Assembly (NCBI GenBank): GCA_944325065.1
Contig: CALUYS010000005.1
Coordinates: 1-64,000, forward strand
Direction: 5' to 3'
Length of the DNA stretch: 64,000 bases
Source of the DNA: Candidatus Gastranaerophilales bacterium
GTDB taxonomy: Bacteria; Cyanobacteriota; Vampirovibrionia; Gastranaerophilales; Gastranaerophilaceae
Below, piece by piece: positions 28,510 through 38,135 of the stretch. How positions within the stretch are numbered: the stretch's first letter is position 1; each line of letters opens with the position of its first letter. The notes beneath the pieces are model-generated. The model did not search any database. It saw only the letters and a program-made list of their open reading frames with translations, and was not told where the DNA came from. Both the position numbers and the translations under genes were made by a program.

Positions 28510-29769
28510 ATGGAGGAATTCAATAATCCTTTAGATATAAATTTATATAAAGCTTTTGAATGGTTTGCTCATAATTTTGAAAATAAAGTCGAAAGTGCAT
28601 TTAAGACATTTTGGGAAATTGATGCAAAATGTCGTTTATTATCTTTAAGTGATGAGCCAAATTTTTTAGCTTTGAATAAACAATTTTTAGTAACTCGTTT
28701 AAAACTTTCAAAACGTCACACTTGTGTTGTAAAATTATCAAATAATATTTCAAAAATTTTGCTTGATATGGCTTTAGGCTTTAAAAAAAAATTTGATTTT
28801 GACAATTTAACAGATTTGGAAATTAAAATCTTAACAACTTTTAATTGTGAAATTAAAAATAGCATAAATGACTTTTTTATAAAAAAAGAAGAACTAAACA
28901 AACTTAAATATGATGAAAATATTGATGATAAATATTTTTACCTTGTATTTTTGACAAAAATTGGCAATAAAACAGGGAACATAATTATAATTATGCCATA
29001 TGAATCTTTAAAAATTAAATTAAATGATGAAAATAGTATAAATTTTGATTTGAGTTTATTTGAAAAAAATAAAGTTAATGTTGATATTATAGTCGGGAAT
29101 ACAAAATTAAAAATTGCAGATATAAACCAACTTGATGTTGAAGATATATTGGTACTTGAAAATAGCAATTTAGAAAATATGACAATACAATTTAATAAAG
29201 ATGAGAAAGTCAAATTTAAAATAAACCCTGATCCTACACTTATTATAAATAATGATGAAGACGATGATGATAGCGATTATGAACATAATATACCTGAAAG
29301 AAAGGATAATTTAATGGCAAACGATAACATTTGGGATAATATTTTAGTTGATGTTCAAGCACAATTTGAAAAAGTAAAACTTGAATTAGGCAAGGTAAGA
29401 CGTATTAATCAAGGTGAAGTTGTTGAAATAGCTGATGTATTTAAAAATAAAATAAATTTATGTGTAGAAAATAAAATTATTGCAAATGGCGAACTTGTAA
29501 TTATAAATGATAAGTATGGGATAAAAATAAATGAAATATATTCAAATTCTAGCAATAATCCACAAGAAAAAATTACAGAAAAAGAAGAAGAAACAAATAT
29601 CGAAAACGATAAGGACAATATGGAAATAAAAGATGAAAATCAAAATTCAGATATAATTACAGATGATAATAATGAAGAAGACAACGATGTAGAAGAAGAT
29701 AGTAATAATAATGATGATGATGAAAACTTTGATTATTCAGATTTTGATGTTGATGATGAAGATATATAA
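28510..29769 (+). CDS. C-ring/SctQ-like protein with two SpoA domains and acidic tail
   Basis: A 419-residue protein. Residues 1-170 resemble the N-terminal half of FliM/SctQ (FDNLTDLEIKILTTF). Residues about 185-240 form a diverged first SpoA domain (VDIIVGNTKLKIADINQLDVEDILVLEN). Residues about 276-346 are a clear FliN-type SpoA domain (LVDVQAQFEKVKLELGKVRRINQGEVVEI through NGELVIINDKYGIKINEI). After an acidic linker (248-256), the last about 70 residues are almost wholly Asp, Glu and Asn, which is unusual. It starts the fliOPQR operon and likely forms the cytoplasmic sorting/switch ring. Confidence 0.82.
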   Translation: MEEFNNPLDINLYKAFEWFAHNFENKVESAFKTFWEIDAKCRLLSLSDEPNFLALNKQFLVTRLKLSKRHTCVVKLSNNISKILLDMALGFKKKFDFDNLTDLEIKILTTFNCEIKNSINDFFIKKEELNKLKYDENIDDKYFYLVFLTKIGNKTGNIIIIMPYESLKIKLNDENSINFDLSLFEKNKVNVDIIVGNTKLKIADINQLDVEDILVLENSNLENMTIQFNKDEKVKFKINPDPTLIINNDEDDDDSDYEHNIPERKDNLMANDNIWDNILVDVQAQFEKVKLELGKVRRINQGEVVEIADVFKNKINLCVENKIIANGELVIINDKYGIKINEIYSNSSNNPQEKITEKEEETNIENDKDNMEIKDENQNSDIITDDNNEEDNDVEEDSNNNDDDENFDYSDFDVDDEDI

Positions 29770-29788
29770 AAAAATATAGGAGAATAAT

Positions 29789-30208
29789 ATGAAAGTTTAT
29801 ATTTTAAATTTTTTAGTTTATTTGATGGCAATGGTTGGAGTTATTTATATTAGTTTAATGGTTTTTAAACGGGCAATAATACAAAATAATTCAAATTCAA
29901 ATAATAATTTAAAAATAGAATCAAGTTTAAATTTAGGCCCAAGAAAAACTCTTCACGTTATAAATATTGATGGTGAAAGATTTTTAATTGCATCTGATAT
30001 TCAAAATACAACATTTTTATCAAAACTTAATGAAAATAAACCAGAAACTACAATAAAAAAAGTAATGGAAAGCAAAACTCAAGATAGAATGTTTATAGAC
30101 GAATTAAATGATTTAAAAAAAACAGAAATAAAAAATAATATAAGTGCTATTGATGATGGTGTACAAAAAGAAAAAAGCGTATTCCGTGAACTTATTCAAA
30201 GATTATAA
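29789..30208 (+). CDS. fliO: FliO-like export assembly protein
   Basis: A 139-residue protein with one N-terminal membrane helix (YILNFLVYLMAMVGVIYISLMVF). A small domain follows (IESSLNLGPRKTLHVINIDGERFLIASDIQNTTFLSKL) that matches the FliO pattern of LGPRKTLxLVxVxGRxLLLGV. FliO helps FliP oligomerise. It is in the usual place, just before fliP. Confidence 0.88.
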   Translation: MKVYILNFLVYLMAMVGVIYISLMVFKRAIIQNNSNSNNNLKIESSLNLGPRKTLHVINIDGERFLIASDIQNTTFLSKLNENKPETTIKKVMESKTQDRMFIDELNDLKKTEIKNNISAIDDGVQKEKSVFRELIQRL

Positions 30209-30234
30209 TTTAAAAAATATAAGGTAATGATATA

Positions 30235-30876
30235 ATGGAAAGTGTAATAAAAGATTTAAATCCAGTTTTGCAACTTCTTTTGGTGATGAGTTTATTCTCA
30301 TTTTTACCAATAGTATTTACTTGTATGACTTGTTTTTTACGTTATGCAATCGTTTTTTCGATATTAAAACAAGCATTAGGTACTCAACAAGTTCCACCTG
30401 CAATAGTTTTACTTGGTTTAGCAATAATATTAACTTTTTATACAATGAGTCCTGTTTTTCAACAAATGTATCAAATGGGTTCAGTTCCATATAATAAAAC
30501 AGGTAATCTAATGCTTACTATACAAGAAGGTTCAAAACCTTTAAAAGAGTTTATGATGAAACAAACACGTGAAAAAGACTTAGAATATTTTATATCATTA
30601 AATCATAAAACACCACCCAAAACACCTGAAGATATTTCCATATGGGAAGTTGCACCTGCTTATATAATAAGTGAATTAAAAACAGCTTTTGAAATAGGTT
30701 TTATAATTTTTGTTCCATTCATTGTTCTTGACTTAATTGTTGCAAATATACTACTTGCTTTGGGTATGATGATGCTATCTCCAACAATTATTTCTTTACC
30801 ATTTAAACTACTTTTATTTATTGCTGTTGACGGTTGGGCAATGATTGTTCAAGGTCTTGTTACAAGTTTTAATTAA
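30235..30876 (+). CDS. fliP: Export gate protein FliP/SctR
   Basis: A 213-residue membrane protein with FTCMTCFLRYAIVFSILKQALGTQQVPPAIVLLGLAIILTFYTMSPVFQQMY, APAYIISELKTAFEIGFIIFVPFIVLDLIVANILLALGMMMLSPTIISLPFKLLLFIAVDGW, all diagnostic of FliP/SctR. There is no cleavable signal peptide, unlike E. coli FliP. It forms the export gate with FliQ and FliR. Confidence 0.95.
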   Translation: MESVIKDLNPVLQLLLVMSLFSFLPIVFTCMTCFLRYAIVFSILKQALGTQQVPPAIVLLGLAIILTFYTMSPVFQQMYQMGSVPYNKTGNLMLTIQEGSKPLKEFMMKQTREKDLEYFISLNHKTPPKTPEDISIWEVAPAYIISELKTAFEIGFIIFVPFIVLDLIVANILLALGMMMLSPTIISLPFKLLLFIAVDGWAMIVQGLVTSFN

Positions 30877-30898
30877 AAATCGAGAAAGGCTTTTAAAA

Positions 30899-31414
30899 AT
30901 GGAATTAATATTAGGTGAATATTTAGCAAAAGGTTTTGCAATAATGTTAATGATATCAATGCCTTGCGTTTTAACTGCTGCAGGGATTGGCTTAGTTGTA
31001 GGGATTATTCAGGCTGTAACACAAGTTCAAGAGCAAACAATCGCAGCAGCTCCTAAAATTCTTCTTGTCTTTATGGTTATCATAATTTTTGGGGTAGGAT
31101 TTATGAAACTTCTTACCAACCTTGTTTTAGAAGGAACAAATCTTGCTTTTAATATAATCCCCAAAAATGATAGTTTTGTTCTTTCTTCTGATTATTTTAA
31201 ATACACAAAACCTTTTCAGGTTGAAAGTAAAAACCTAAAACCTGATTTTATAAATAGTGATGAAAAAGCAAGTGAACTCAATAAATCTATAAATGAAATA
31301 CCTTATGGTATTGATAAAGAAAAAGAGCAAAATATAAAAAGTAACAGACAAGAAAATCCAACACCAAATATTATGGAATGGAAACAAATATTAAAAAATA
31401 GACAAGGACAATAA
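30899..31414 (+). CDS. fliQ: Export gate protein FliQ/SctS with long C-terminal extension
   Basis: Residues 1-88 are a normal FliQ with two helices (LMISMPCVLTAAGIGLVVGIIQAVTQVQEQTIAAAPKILLVFMVIIIFGVGFM). About 83 hydrophilic residues follow (KNDSFVLSSDYFKY to LKNRQGQ), roughly doubling the usual 89. The tail is predicted to be cytoplasmic or disordered; its role is unknown. I use ATG 30899, after AAAGG, rather than an upstream frame that overlaps fliP. Confidence 0.92.
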   Translation: MELILGEYLAKGFAIMLMISMPCVLTAAGIGLVVGIIQAVTQVQEQTIAAAPKILLVFMVIIIFGVGFMKLLTNLVLEGTNLAFNIIPKNDSFVLSSDYFKYTKPFQVESKNLKPDFINSDEKASELNKSINEIPYGIDKEKEQNIKSNRQENPTPNIMEWKQILKNRQGQ

Positions 31415-31416
31415 AT

Positions 31417-31866
31417 TTGATAGTGAATTATAAATTTACATACAAAATATTTTTTATATTTGCATTTTGCTTAATTATATGTTTTAAGCAAAATAACTTT
31501 GTCTATGCAAAGTTAAATGAAATAAAAGAATATAATATAAATATAAATAAATCCTATATTATTTTATTCGACAAAAACATATCAGCTTATAAAAATTTAA
31601 CACCTAAAATTTTAAAGTTAGAAAAAATAGCAACTTTAAATAATGATAAAAATCAATTTATACTTTATGGAAAAGAATTGGGAAGTGGAAAATTAATTTT
31701 TGAGTTTAATAATGATAAAAAATTTGAATGTATAATATATGTAAAAAGACACAATAAGATAAGAAACGAAGATGATATATTATTTGAAATAGACAAACCA
31801 TCAATATTTATCCCGCAAGAAGGTTTAAACGACATGGAGCTTGATAGTATATGGATGAAATATTAA
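31417..31866 (+). CDS. Secreted/anchored protein with pilus-secretin N-terminal-like domain
   Basis: A 149-residue protein from a TTG start, with an N-terminal membrane or signal segment (IFFIFAFCLIICFKQNNFVYA). The domain INKSYIILFDKNISAYKNLTPKILKLEKIATLNNDKNQFILYGKELGSGKLIFEF follows. The beta pattern resembles the N-terminal domain of CpaC/RcpA secretins (Pfam T2SS-T3SS_pil_N), where it binds near pili, but no secretin follows. Its last 16 bp overlap fliR, so translation is coupled. Confidence 0.6.
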   Translation: MIVNYKFTYKIFFIFAFCLIICFKQNNFVYAKLNEIKEYNININKSYIILFDKNISAYKNLTPKILKLEKIATLNNDKNQFILYGKELGSGKLIFEFNNDKKFECIIYVKRHNKIRNEDDILFEIDKPSIFIPQEGLNDMELDSIWMKY

Positions 31867-32630
31867 AAAACTTTGGTTTAATATTTCCTGAAATAAACCG
31901 TATGCTAAGCTATGGGATATTAATTTTTATAAGATTGCTTGGTTTTGTGCGATTTGCACCTGTATTTAACCGTAAAGAAATTCCAGGGATGATAAAGCTT
32001 TCATTTGTTTTTATTATTGCAATTATTTTAACAATAGTTTTGAAGCCAAATGAAATAGTATCAAGTGAATCAATATTATTACAAAGTATTTTAAATTTTG
32101 TTTTTGGAGCAATGTTAGGTTGGATGGCAAATTGTATAGTTTTAGCAGTTGAAGCAGGTGGAGATATGATAAATATGCAAATGGGTGTATCATCGGCTCA
32201 AATCATGGATCCAACAACACAAGGTATGGTTTCGTTAATGGGTAGGTTATTTTCATTAATAGCTGTATTATTATTTATTCATGTTGGAGGTATTTATTGG
32301 TTATTTAATGCCTTATTACGTAGTTTTGAAATTTTTCCAATATTTACTAACGAGTTTCCACTTACAAAAGTTTTTGAATTAACAAATGTTATAAAAATTA
32401 CATCAAATTTATTATATATGGGGCTTCAAATAGCTTCACCTGTTTTACTTGCAACAATGGGGCAAGATATCATTTTGGGTGTAATATCTAAAACAGCACC
32501 GCAGATAAACGTGTTTCAATTAAGTTTTCTTTTTAAGCCAGTTTTTGGTGTTGCTATTTTAATGTGGATAATGCCAATACTAATCGACATAATAAATGAT
32601 TATTTTATTTCATTTTCAAATATATTTTGA
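31851..32630 (+). CDS. fliR: Export gate protein FliR/SctT
   Basis: A 259-residue membrane protein with FIRLLGFVRFAPVFNRKEIPGMIKLSFVF, EAGGDMINMQMGVSSAQIMDP and the late QINVFQLSFLFKPVFGVAIL segment typical of FliR. It ends the operon. flhB and flhA, which often follow, are not here. Confidence 0.94.
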   Translation: MDEILKNFGLIFPEINRMLSYGILIFIRLLGFVRFAPVFNRKEIPGMIKLSFVFIIAIILTIVLKPNEIVSSESILLQSILNFVFGAMLGWMANCIVLAVEAGGDMINMQMGVSSAQIMDPTTQGMVSLMGRLFSLIAVLLFIHVGGIYWLFNALLRSFEIFPIFTNEFPLTKVFELTNVIKITSNLLYMGLQIASPVLLATMGQDIILGVISKTAPQINVFQLSFLFKPVFGVAILMWIMPILIDIINDYFISFSNIF

Positions 32631-32728
32631 TATTTAAAAATAAAATATAAAAAAGCTATGTAAACTAATTTTACAATATATTAATTTTTAGTAATAAAAT
32701 ACGTAAAAAACTTTACTCTTAAATATTT

Positions 32729-32759
32729 TTTACTTAATATAAGGTAAAAGAAATATAAT
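32729..32759 (+). promoter_or_regulatory. Candidate ftsZ promoter
   Basis: A consensus -10 TATAAT at 32754-32759 with a weak -35 (TTTACT, 32729-32734, 19 bp away). It would give a leader of about 30 nt. Confidence 0.4.
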
Positions 32760-32795
32760 GTTAGTCAAAAAAAAATAAAAAAAGAGGATAAACTC

Positions 32796-34073
32796 GTGGA
32801 AAACTTTAGTAATGACTTATTTGGTGCGAAAAATAATGAAAGACCAGGAAGTGTAAATTTTTCAAATTTACCATCACCTGCACGTATAAAAGTGGTTGGT
32901 GTAGGCGGTGGCGGCGGTAATGCAATAAACCGCATGATAAAAGCAGGTCTTGCTGGTGTGGACTTTTGGGCAATGAACACAGATGCACAAGTTTTAGAAA
33001 TGTCAGCAGCAAAAAATAGAATCCAACTTGGGAATAAATTAACAGCAGGTTTAGGTGCAGGTGGTGATCCAAGTGTTGGAGAGAAAGCAGCTGAGGAAAC
33101 ACGAGAAAATATCCAGCAAGCACTTGCCGATTCTGATATGGTGTTTATAACAGCAGGCATGGGTGGTGGCACAGGCACAGGTGCTGCAAGTGTTGTGGCA
33201 AGTATCGCTAAAGATTTAGGTGCTTTAACTATAGGTGTCGTTACAAAACCATTTGGTTTTGAAGGTAAACGTCGTATGAATCAAGCTTTACAAGGGCTTG
33301 AAAAGTTAAAAGAAACCGTGGATGCTTTAATTGTTATCCCAAATGATAAGCTTATTGAAGTTGTTGAACGCAGAACAACAATGAGAGAAGCATTCCAGGT
33401 TGTTGATGAAGTATTACTTCGTGGTGTTCAAGGTATTTCTGATATTATCACAGTCCCAGGTCTTATAAACGTTGATTTTGCTGATGTTAAAGCCGTTATG
33501 CAATCAAGCGGATCAGCACTAATGGGTATAGGTCGTGGTTCTGGCGAAGGACGTGCTATGGAAGCTGCTAAACAAGCTATAAATTCACCACTTCTTGAAA
33601 CTTCAATAAATGGTGCTACAGGTATTATTATGAATGTTACAGGTGGTCCTGATATGACATTACATGAAGTAACCGAAGCTGCACAAATTATTCACGATGC
33701 TGTTCTTGATGATGCCATCGTAACATTTGGTTCTGTTATTGACGATAGAATTCAAGGTGAAATTCAAATTACTGTAATTGCTACAGGATTTGAAATGAAA
33801 AATACGGATTCTCGTAATAAAGATATTTCAGGATTACAAAATAGTTTAGGCACTAAACCTCTAAGTGCAGCTGATTTCTTCCAAAATGCATTTAATGCAC
33901 AATCATCAAATATATCTTCAGTGTCTATTTCAACTCAAAATACTAATCAAGCTTTAAATACTGCAAACAAACAAACAACAAATAATGTTCAAACTCATAA
34001 CATAAAACCAATAAATAAATCAGAATCAAATAGTTGGAATATACTTGATATACCTGATTTCTTGAAAAAATAA
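32796..34073 (+). CDS. ftsZ: Cell-division protein FtsZ
   Basis: A 425-residue tubulin-like GTPase that forms the division ring. The signature GGGTGTG is at residues 123-129, and the N-terminal [14 protein letters not shown] at 35-48 is the first nucleotide loop. A 29-residue N-terminal extension precedes the core, and a Ser/Asn/Gln-rich linker of about 60 residues leads to the conserved tail DIPDFLKK that binds FtsA-type partners. The start is GTG after AGAGGA. ftsA and ftsQ are not adjacent. Confidence 0.97.
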   Translation: MENFSNDLFGAKNNERPGSVNFSNLPSPARIKVVGVGGGGGNAINRMIKAGLAGVDFWAMNTDAQVLEMSAAKNRIQLGNKLTAGLGAGGDPSVGEKAAEETRENIQQALADSDMVFITAGMGGGTGTGAASVVASIAKDLGALTIGVVTKPFGFEGKRRMNQALQGLEKLKETVDALIVIPNDKLIEVVERRTTMREAFQVVDEVLLRGVQGISDIITVPGLINVDFADVKAVMQSSGSALMGIGRGSGEGRAMEAAKQAINSPLLETSINGATGIIMNVTGGPDMTLHEVTEAAQIIHDAVLDDAIVTFGSVIDDRIQGEIQITVIATGFEMKNTDSRNKDISGLQNSLGTKPLSAADFFQNAFNAQSSNISSVSISTQNTNQALNTANKQTTNNVQTHNIKPINKSESNSWNILDIPDFLKK

Positions 34074-34092
34074 TATTAACGTATAAATGGCT

Positions 34093-34127
34093 AAAAAAAA
34101 CGACTATTTTTATAGTCGTTCTTTTTT
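34093..34127. terminator. Bidirectional terminator between ftsZ and pabA
   Basis: Stem AACGACTAT/ATAGTCGTT with loop TTTT, A-rich on the left and T-rich on the right. Confidence 0.85.
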
Positions 34128-34689
34128 ATATTTCAATAAAATTTTTTATTAACATTATGCCATTTTCTGTTAAAATGGATTCAGGATGAAATTGAACACC
34201 ATAAACTTTATAACCTTCAATTTTAATACCCATTATTAACCCATCTTTTGTTTTTGCTATTACTTTTATCTTTCTATTTATTGAATTATTATCAATAATA
34301 AGTGAATGATAACGAGTTGCATTAAATCCCTGATTAAAAGATATAAATAAAGGTTCTTTTTTTTCAAAATAAATCTTTGATATTTTACCATGGTATGGTT
34401 CTTTCGATTTTATAACATTAGCTCCAAAATACATTGCTATAATTTGATGTCCAAGACAAACTCCTAATATTTTTTTTGTTTTATAGAATTTTTTTATTAT
34501 TTCTATCGAAATACCACCATCAAGTGGATTTCCTGGCCCTGGAGATATTATTATTGAAGAAAAATTTAAATTTCTTAAATCTTTAACTTCAATTTCATCA
34601 TTTTTAAAAATTTTTGGTTTTACACCTAAAATTCTTACATACTCAACAATGTTATATGTAAATGAATCATAATTATCAATAATTATCAT
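34126..34689 (-). CDS. pabA: Aminodeoxychorismate/anthranilate synthase glutamine amidotransferase
   Basis: A 187-residue class I glutamine amidotransferase with IDNYDSFTYNIVEY, SPGPGNP, the nucleophile motif GVCLGHQII and VQFHPESI. It supplies ammonia to the adjoining PabB domain. Its start overlaps the upstream pabBC stop by 4 bp (ATGA). The partner identity favours PabA over TrpG. Confidence 0.92.
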   Translation of the reverse strand: MIIIDNYDSFTYNIVEYVRILGVKPKIFKNDEIEVKDLRNLNFSSIIISPGPGNPLDGGISIEIIKKFYKTKKILGVCLGHQIIAMYFGANVIKSKEPYHGKISKIYFEKKEPLFISFNQGFNATRYHSLIIDNNSINRKIKVIAKTKDGLIMGIKIEGYKVYGVQFHPESILTENGIMLIKNFIEI

Positions 34690-36374
34690 AATTCTAAATT
34701 TACCTCAAATATACCTCGAATTGAGTTTAGACAAAATATTTTATCTGCATTTTTTAAATCATCAATATATAACTTTTTTTCAATAACTTTCATTTTTCTT
34801 AATATAAATTGTCGAAAACAGCCGTTTAATAATCCACAATTTAAAGATGGTGTATAATAAACATTATTCTTTTTTATTATAATATTGCTTCTTGCACCTT
34901 CAGTTATTTGATTTTTTTGATTTACATATATTTCATCAAAGATTTTATTTTCTTCAATTTTTGACATTGTTTCACTATACCACATTCGGTTTGTTGTTTT
35001 ATAATACAAAAAAACATTATTAGTATTAGTTTTATTTTTTGCTAATGTTATTATATTTGTTTTCATATCGTTTATTTTTTTATATTCAATTTTCAATTTG
35101 CCACATTTATTCATCAAAATTCGCATTATACAATAATCATATTTAGGAATTAAATTATTAAGCTTATTATTAATTTTAAATCTAAACTTTTTTGCTGCTT
35201 TTTTTATACGTTTGAGATGTAATTGTTTTAAATAAATTCTTCTATTTTTAACTTTCATAGTTTCAATAAGTTCAAAATCTGTTTTTAAAAATTTCTTTTT
35301 CAATTTTGTTTCTTCCCATTCATTTTCAGGGGTTGAATCCCAAACAATGGCTCCGCCTGTATTAATTTTATAATACTTTTGCTTATTTTGTTTATAAAGT
35401 GTGCGAATTGGCACTTGGAAAATGACATTGGAAGGTGTAATTACTCCAATAGCACCACAATAAATGCCACGTTCATTTTGCTCAAGTTTTTTAATAACCT
35501 TGATTGTTGAAATTTTTGGTGCTCCAGTTATTGAACCACAAGGGAAAATAGCTTTAAATATATTATATAAATCGACCTTTTCATCAATAATTGCACTTAT
35601 TGTTGAAGTCATTTGATGAACGGTCGGATGTGTTTCAACTTCAAATAACTTATTAACTTTAACAGTTCCTATTTTAGATATTTTACTTAAATCATTTCGA
35701 AGTAAATCAACAATCATTACGTTTTCAGCTTTATTTTTTTCATCTTTTTTCAAAAAGTTTATATTTTTTAAATCCTCTTCTTTTGTCTTTCCCCGTTTTA
35801 TTGTTCCTTTCATGGGTTTTGTTGTTATTTTATTATTTTCTATTTTAAAAAATAATTCAGGTGAAAATGATAATATTGTTTCATATTCATTTTTTATAAA
35901 AGCATTATATTCGGTTTTTTGTTTTTTTTGTAAAAATTTAAATAATTCAAAATCAGTAAAAGAACTTGTATAAACTGTGCTTGGATATGTATAGTTAACT
36001 TCATATGTAATTCCATTTTTTATATAGTCTTTTATTTGATTTATATTACTTATATATTTATTTTTATCAATATTTTCAATTGTTACAATATGAATTTTTT
36101 CATTTCCTTTTATATCATATTTATACTTTTGATATTTTTTATAAACTTCAAAATATAATAACGGTAATTTAGATTTATAATCATTATTGATCTCAAGAAG
36201 AAAATTGTATGCTTCATATTTTATATATCCTATTAAATAAAAGTTACTTTTTTTATAATATTCAATTAAACAAAAAGCTTCCAAAAATGTTTTCTTATCA
36301 AAAGCTTTTATAATTTTTATTGGATTTATAAATAATTTATCATTAAAAACCTGCATAAGAAAATAATAACTCAA
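34686..36374 (-). CDS. PabB-PabC fusion: aminodeoxychorismate synthase component I plus ADC lyase
   Basis: A 562-residue two-domain protein. The chorismate-binding part (about 1-350) has KPMKGTIKRG, MIVDLLRNDLSKI, GSITGAPKISTIKVI and the ending GGAIVWDSTPENEWEET. The PLP fold-type IV lyase part (about 360-562) has FELIETMK, QITEGARSNIIIK and CGLLNGCFRQFILRK. Together with pabA it makes 4-aminobenzoate for folate from chorismate in one operon. Such fusions are known in several phyla. Confidence 0.92.
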   Translation of the reverse strand: MSYYFLMQVFNDKLFINPIKIIKAFDKKTFLEAFCLIEYYKKSNFYLIGYIKYEAYNFLLEINNDYKSKLPLLYFEVYKKYQKYKYDIKGNEKIHIVTIENIDKNKYISNINQIKDYIKNGITYEVNYTYPSTVYTSSFTDFELFKFLQKKQKTEYNAFIKNEYETILSFSPELFFKIENNKITTKPMKGTIKRGKTKEEDLKNINFLKKDEKNKAENVMIVDLLRNDLSKISKIGTVKVNKLFEVETHPTVHQMTSTISAIIDEKVDLYNIFKAIFPCGSITGAPKISTIKVIKKLEQNERGIYCGAIGVITPSNVIFQVPIRTLYKQNKQKYYKINTGGAIVWDSTPENEWEETKLKKKFLKTDFELIETMKVKNRRIYLKQLHLKRIKKAAKKFRFKINNKLNNLIPKYDYCIMRILMNKCGKLKIEYKKINDMKTNIITLAKNKTNTNNVFLYYKTTNRMWYSETMSKIEENKIFDEIYVNQKNQITEGARSNIIIKKNNVYYTPSLNCGLLNGCFRQFILRKMKVIEKKLYIDDLKNADKIFCLNSIRGIFEVNLEL

Positions 36375-36472
36375 ATAAACATTCTATATGTATTTTTCTA
36401 TTCTTTAATTATTATCTTCTTATTTTTCATGGTAAACTTGTTTTAGGTTTAAAATAAAAAATCATATATAAA

Positions 36473-36871
36473 ATGTTAACAAAAATTTTTAAAATAATAA
36501 TAGGGTTTATAATAATATTAATTATTCAGATTATTTCAAATTATATTGTCAAATTTACACATATACCTATGTCGAGTGCTATATTAGGACTTATTATTTT
36601 TACGATTTTATTAAAATATAAAATAATAAACAAAAAGTATGTTGAAGATTGCATAAGCTTAATATTAAACTATATGCCTTTATTATTCATCCCACTGTTT
36701 GTCGGAATAATTTCATATTACAGCATTATAAAAGACGATTTATTAAAGTTGATTTTGATAATAATTATAAGTACGATAACTGTACTTATTTTGACAGCTT
36801 TGACGGTTGAAACAATAATAAAATATGTAAGATTATCAAAACGAAAAAACAAATATGAGGTAAAAAAATAA
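36473..36871 (+). CDS. lrgA: LrgA/CidA family membrane protein
   Basis: A 132-residue protein with four helices and the family motif VKFTHIPMSSAILGLIIFTILL, then NYMPLLFIPLFVGIISY. It resembles holin-like proteins linked to murein hydrolase control and, in some organisms, pyruvate transport. It precedes lrgB by one base. Confidence 0.9.
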   Translation: MLTKIFKIIIGFIIILIIQIISNYIVKFTHIPMSSAILGLIIFTILLKYKIINKKYVEDCISLILNYMPLLFIPLFVGIISYYSIIKDDLLKLILIIIISTITVLILTALTVETIIKYVRLSKRKNKYEVKK

Positions 36872-36872
36872 A

Positions 36873-37544
36873 ATGATATTTTTTCAAATTTGGGGGCTTA
36901 TCCTGACACTTGTTCTCTTTCTTATATCGAAAAAGATATCAAAATATACAAAAAAACTTCCGCCTATATTACTTTCAGGTATTTTTATAATAATATTTCT
37001 AAAATATTTTAATATACCATTTGAAGAATATAATAAAAGTGCAAACATATTAACAATGCTACTTGGTCCGGCCACAATTGCACTTGGGTATCCATTGTAT
37101 AATAATTTACATTTTCTTTCCAAAAATAAACGAGCTATATATATAGGTTTTATAATAGCTATAATAAGTGCGATATTATCTGTTTATTTATTAGGTCTTA
37201 TATTAGATTTAGACAAAGAAATTATAATGTCACTTTTACCTAAATCAATAACAACGCCGCTTGCTGTTGAAACATCACATAAAATTCACGGGATACCACA
37301 AATTACAGCGTGTATTGTATTTTTAACAGGACTATTTGGTGCAATATTTTCACATGACATTTTAAAATTCTTTAAAATAAAAAGCGATATTGCCAAAGGC
37401 ATTGCAATAGGAGCTTCAAGCCATGTTATGGGTACATCAAGTTGTATTGAAAAAAGAAAACAAATACAAATTACATTTTCAACAATCGCATTAATTATTG
37501 TAGGGATTCTAACTTATTTTTTTTGCATTTTATTTTTTAATTAA
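36873..37544 (+). CDS. lrgB: LrgB family membrane protein
   Basis: A 223-residue protein with LGPATIALGYPLYNNLHFL, SLLPKSITTPLAVETSHKIHG, and GIAIGASSHVMGTSSCIE, the LrgB signatures in order. It acts with LrgA in the membrane. AGG lies inside the lrgA end just upstream. Confidence 0.93.
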   Translation: MIFFQIWGLILTLVLFLISKKISKYTKKLPPILLSGIFIIIFLKYFNIPFEEYNKSANILTMLLGPATIALGYPLYNNLHFLSKNKRAIYIGFIIAIISAILSVYLLGLILDLDKEIIMSLLPKSITTPLAVETSHKIHGIPQITACIVFLTGLFGAIFSHDILKFFKIKSDIAKGIAIGASSHVMGTSSCIEKRKQIQITFSTIALIIVGILTYFFCILFFN

Positions 37545-37847
37545 TTCTTCACTTACTTATTATATATACTATATGATAATCAAAAAGAGAAATATTGTTA
37601 AAAATTTACTAAATTCAAAATATTATTATCTTATTTCATAATATTGATTAAAAAAACTTAAAAGAAAAGAAAAATTTTTATTGCAACTTTAACATATGAT
37701 ATAAAAACTTTATAAATTAAACAAATAAACACAATATAATTACTTATAGCAATAAAAATAAATAATATTATACTATATGCTTTGCATTATTTCCCAAAAA
37801 TTAAACTTTTAACTCAAATATCTTTACAAAAGAATAAATACATACAT
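37545..37847. other. AT-rich intergenic region, nothing seen
   Basis: About 300 bp between lrgB and the tRNA-Arg terminator. No open frame, repeat or RNA is recognised. Confidence 0.5.
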
Positions 37848-37878
37848 AAAAAGCTTCTAGAATTTACCTAAAAGCTTT
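37848..37878 (-). terminator. Terminator of tRNA-Arg
   Basis: Stem AAAGCTT/AAGCTTT with a 15-nt loop followed on the minus strand by a T run. Confidence 0.6.
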
Positions 37879-37889
37879 CTATATAAATC

Positions 37890-37963
<74 letters not shown>

Positions 37964-37995
37964 TTATTGAGACTTTTGCAAGTTTTTACAGTCTT

Positions 37996-38024
37996 ATGAT
38001 AACAAAAACAAAAAATACTTGCAA
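37996..38024 (-). promoter_or_regulatory. tRNA-Arg promoter
   Basis: On the minus strand -35 TTGCAA (38024-38019), 17-bp spacer and -10 TATCAT (38001-37996). It uses the same -35 variant as the tRNA-Asp promoter. Confidence 0.6.
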
Positions 38025-38135
38025 CTTTTTTATATTTTTATATTTACTTGTTATAAATATGTTTTTATGTTATAAATATATTACCATTTTGAAATTAATT
38101 TTAAAATGAGGCTTTAAGATTGGAATATAAAAAAT

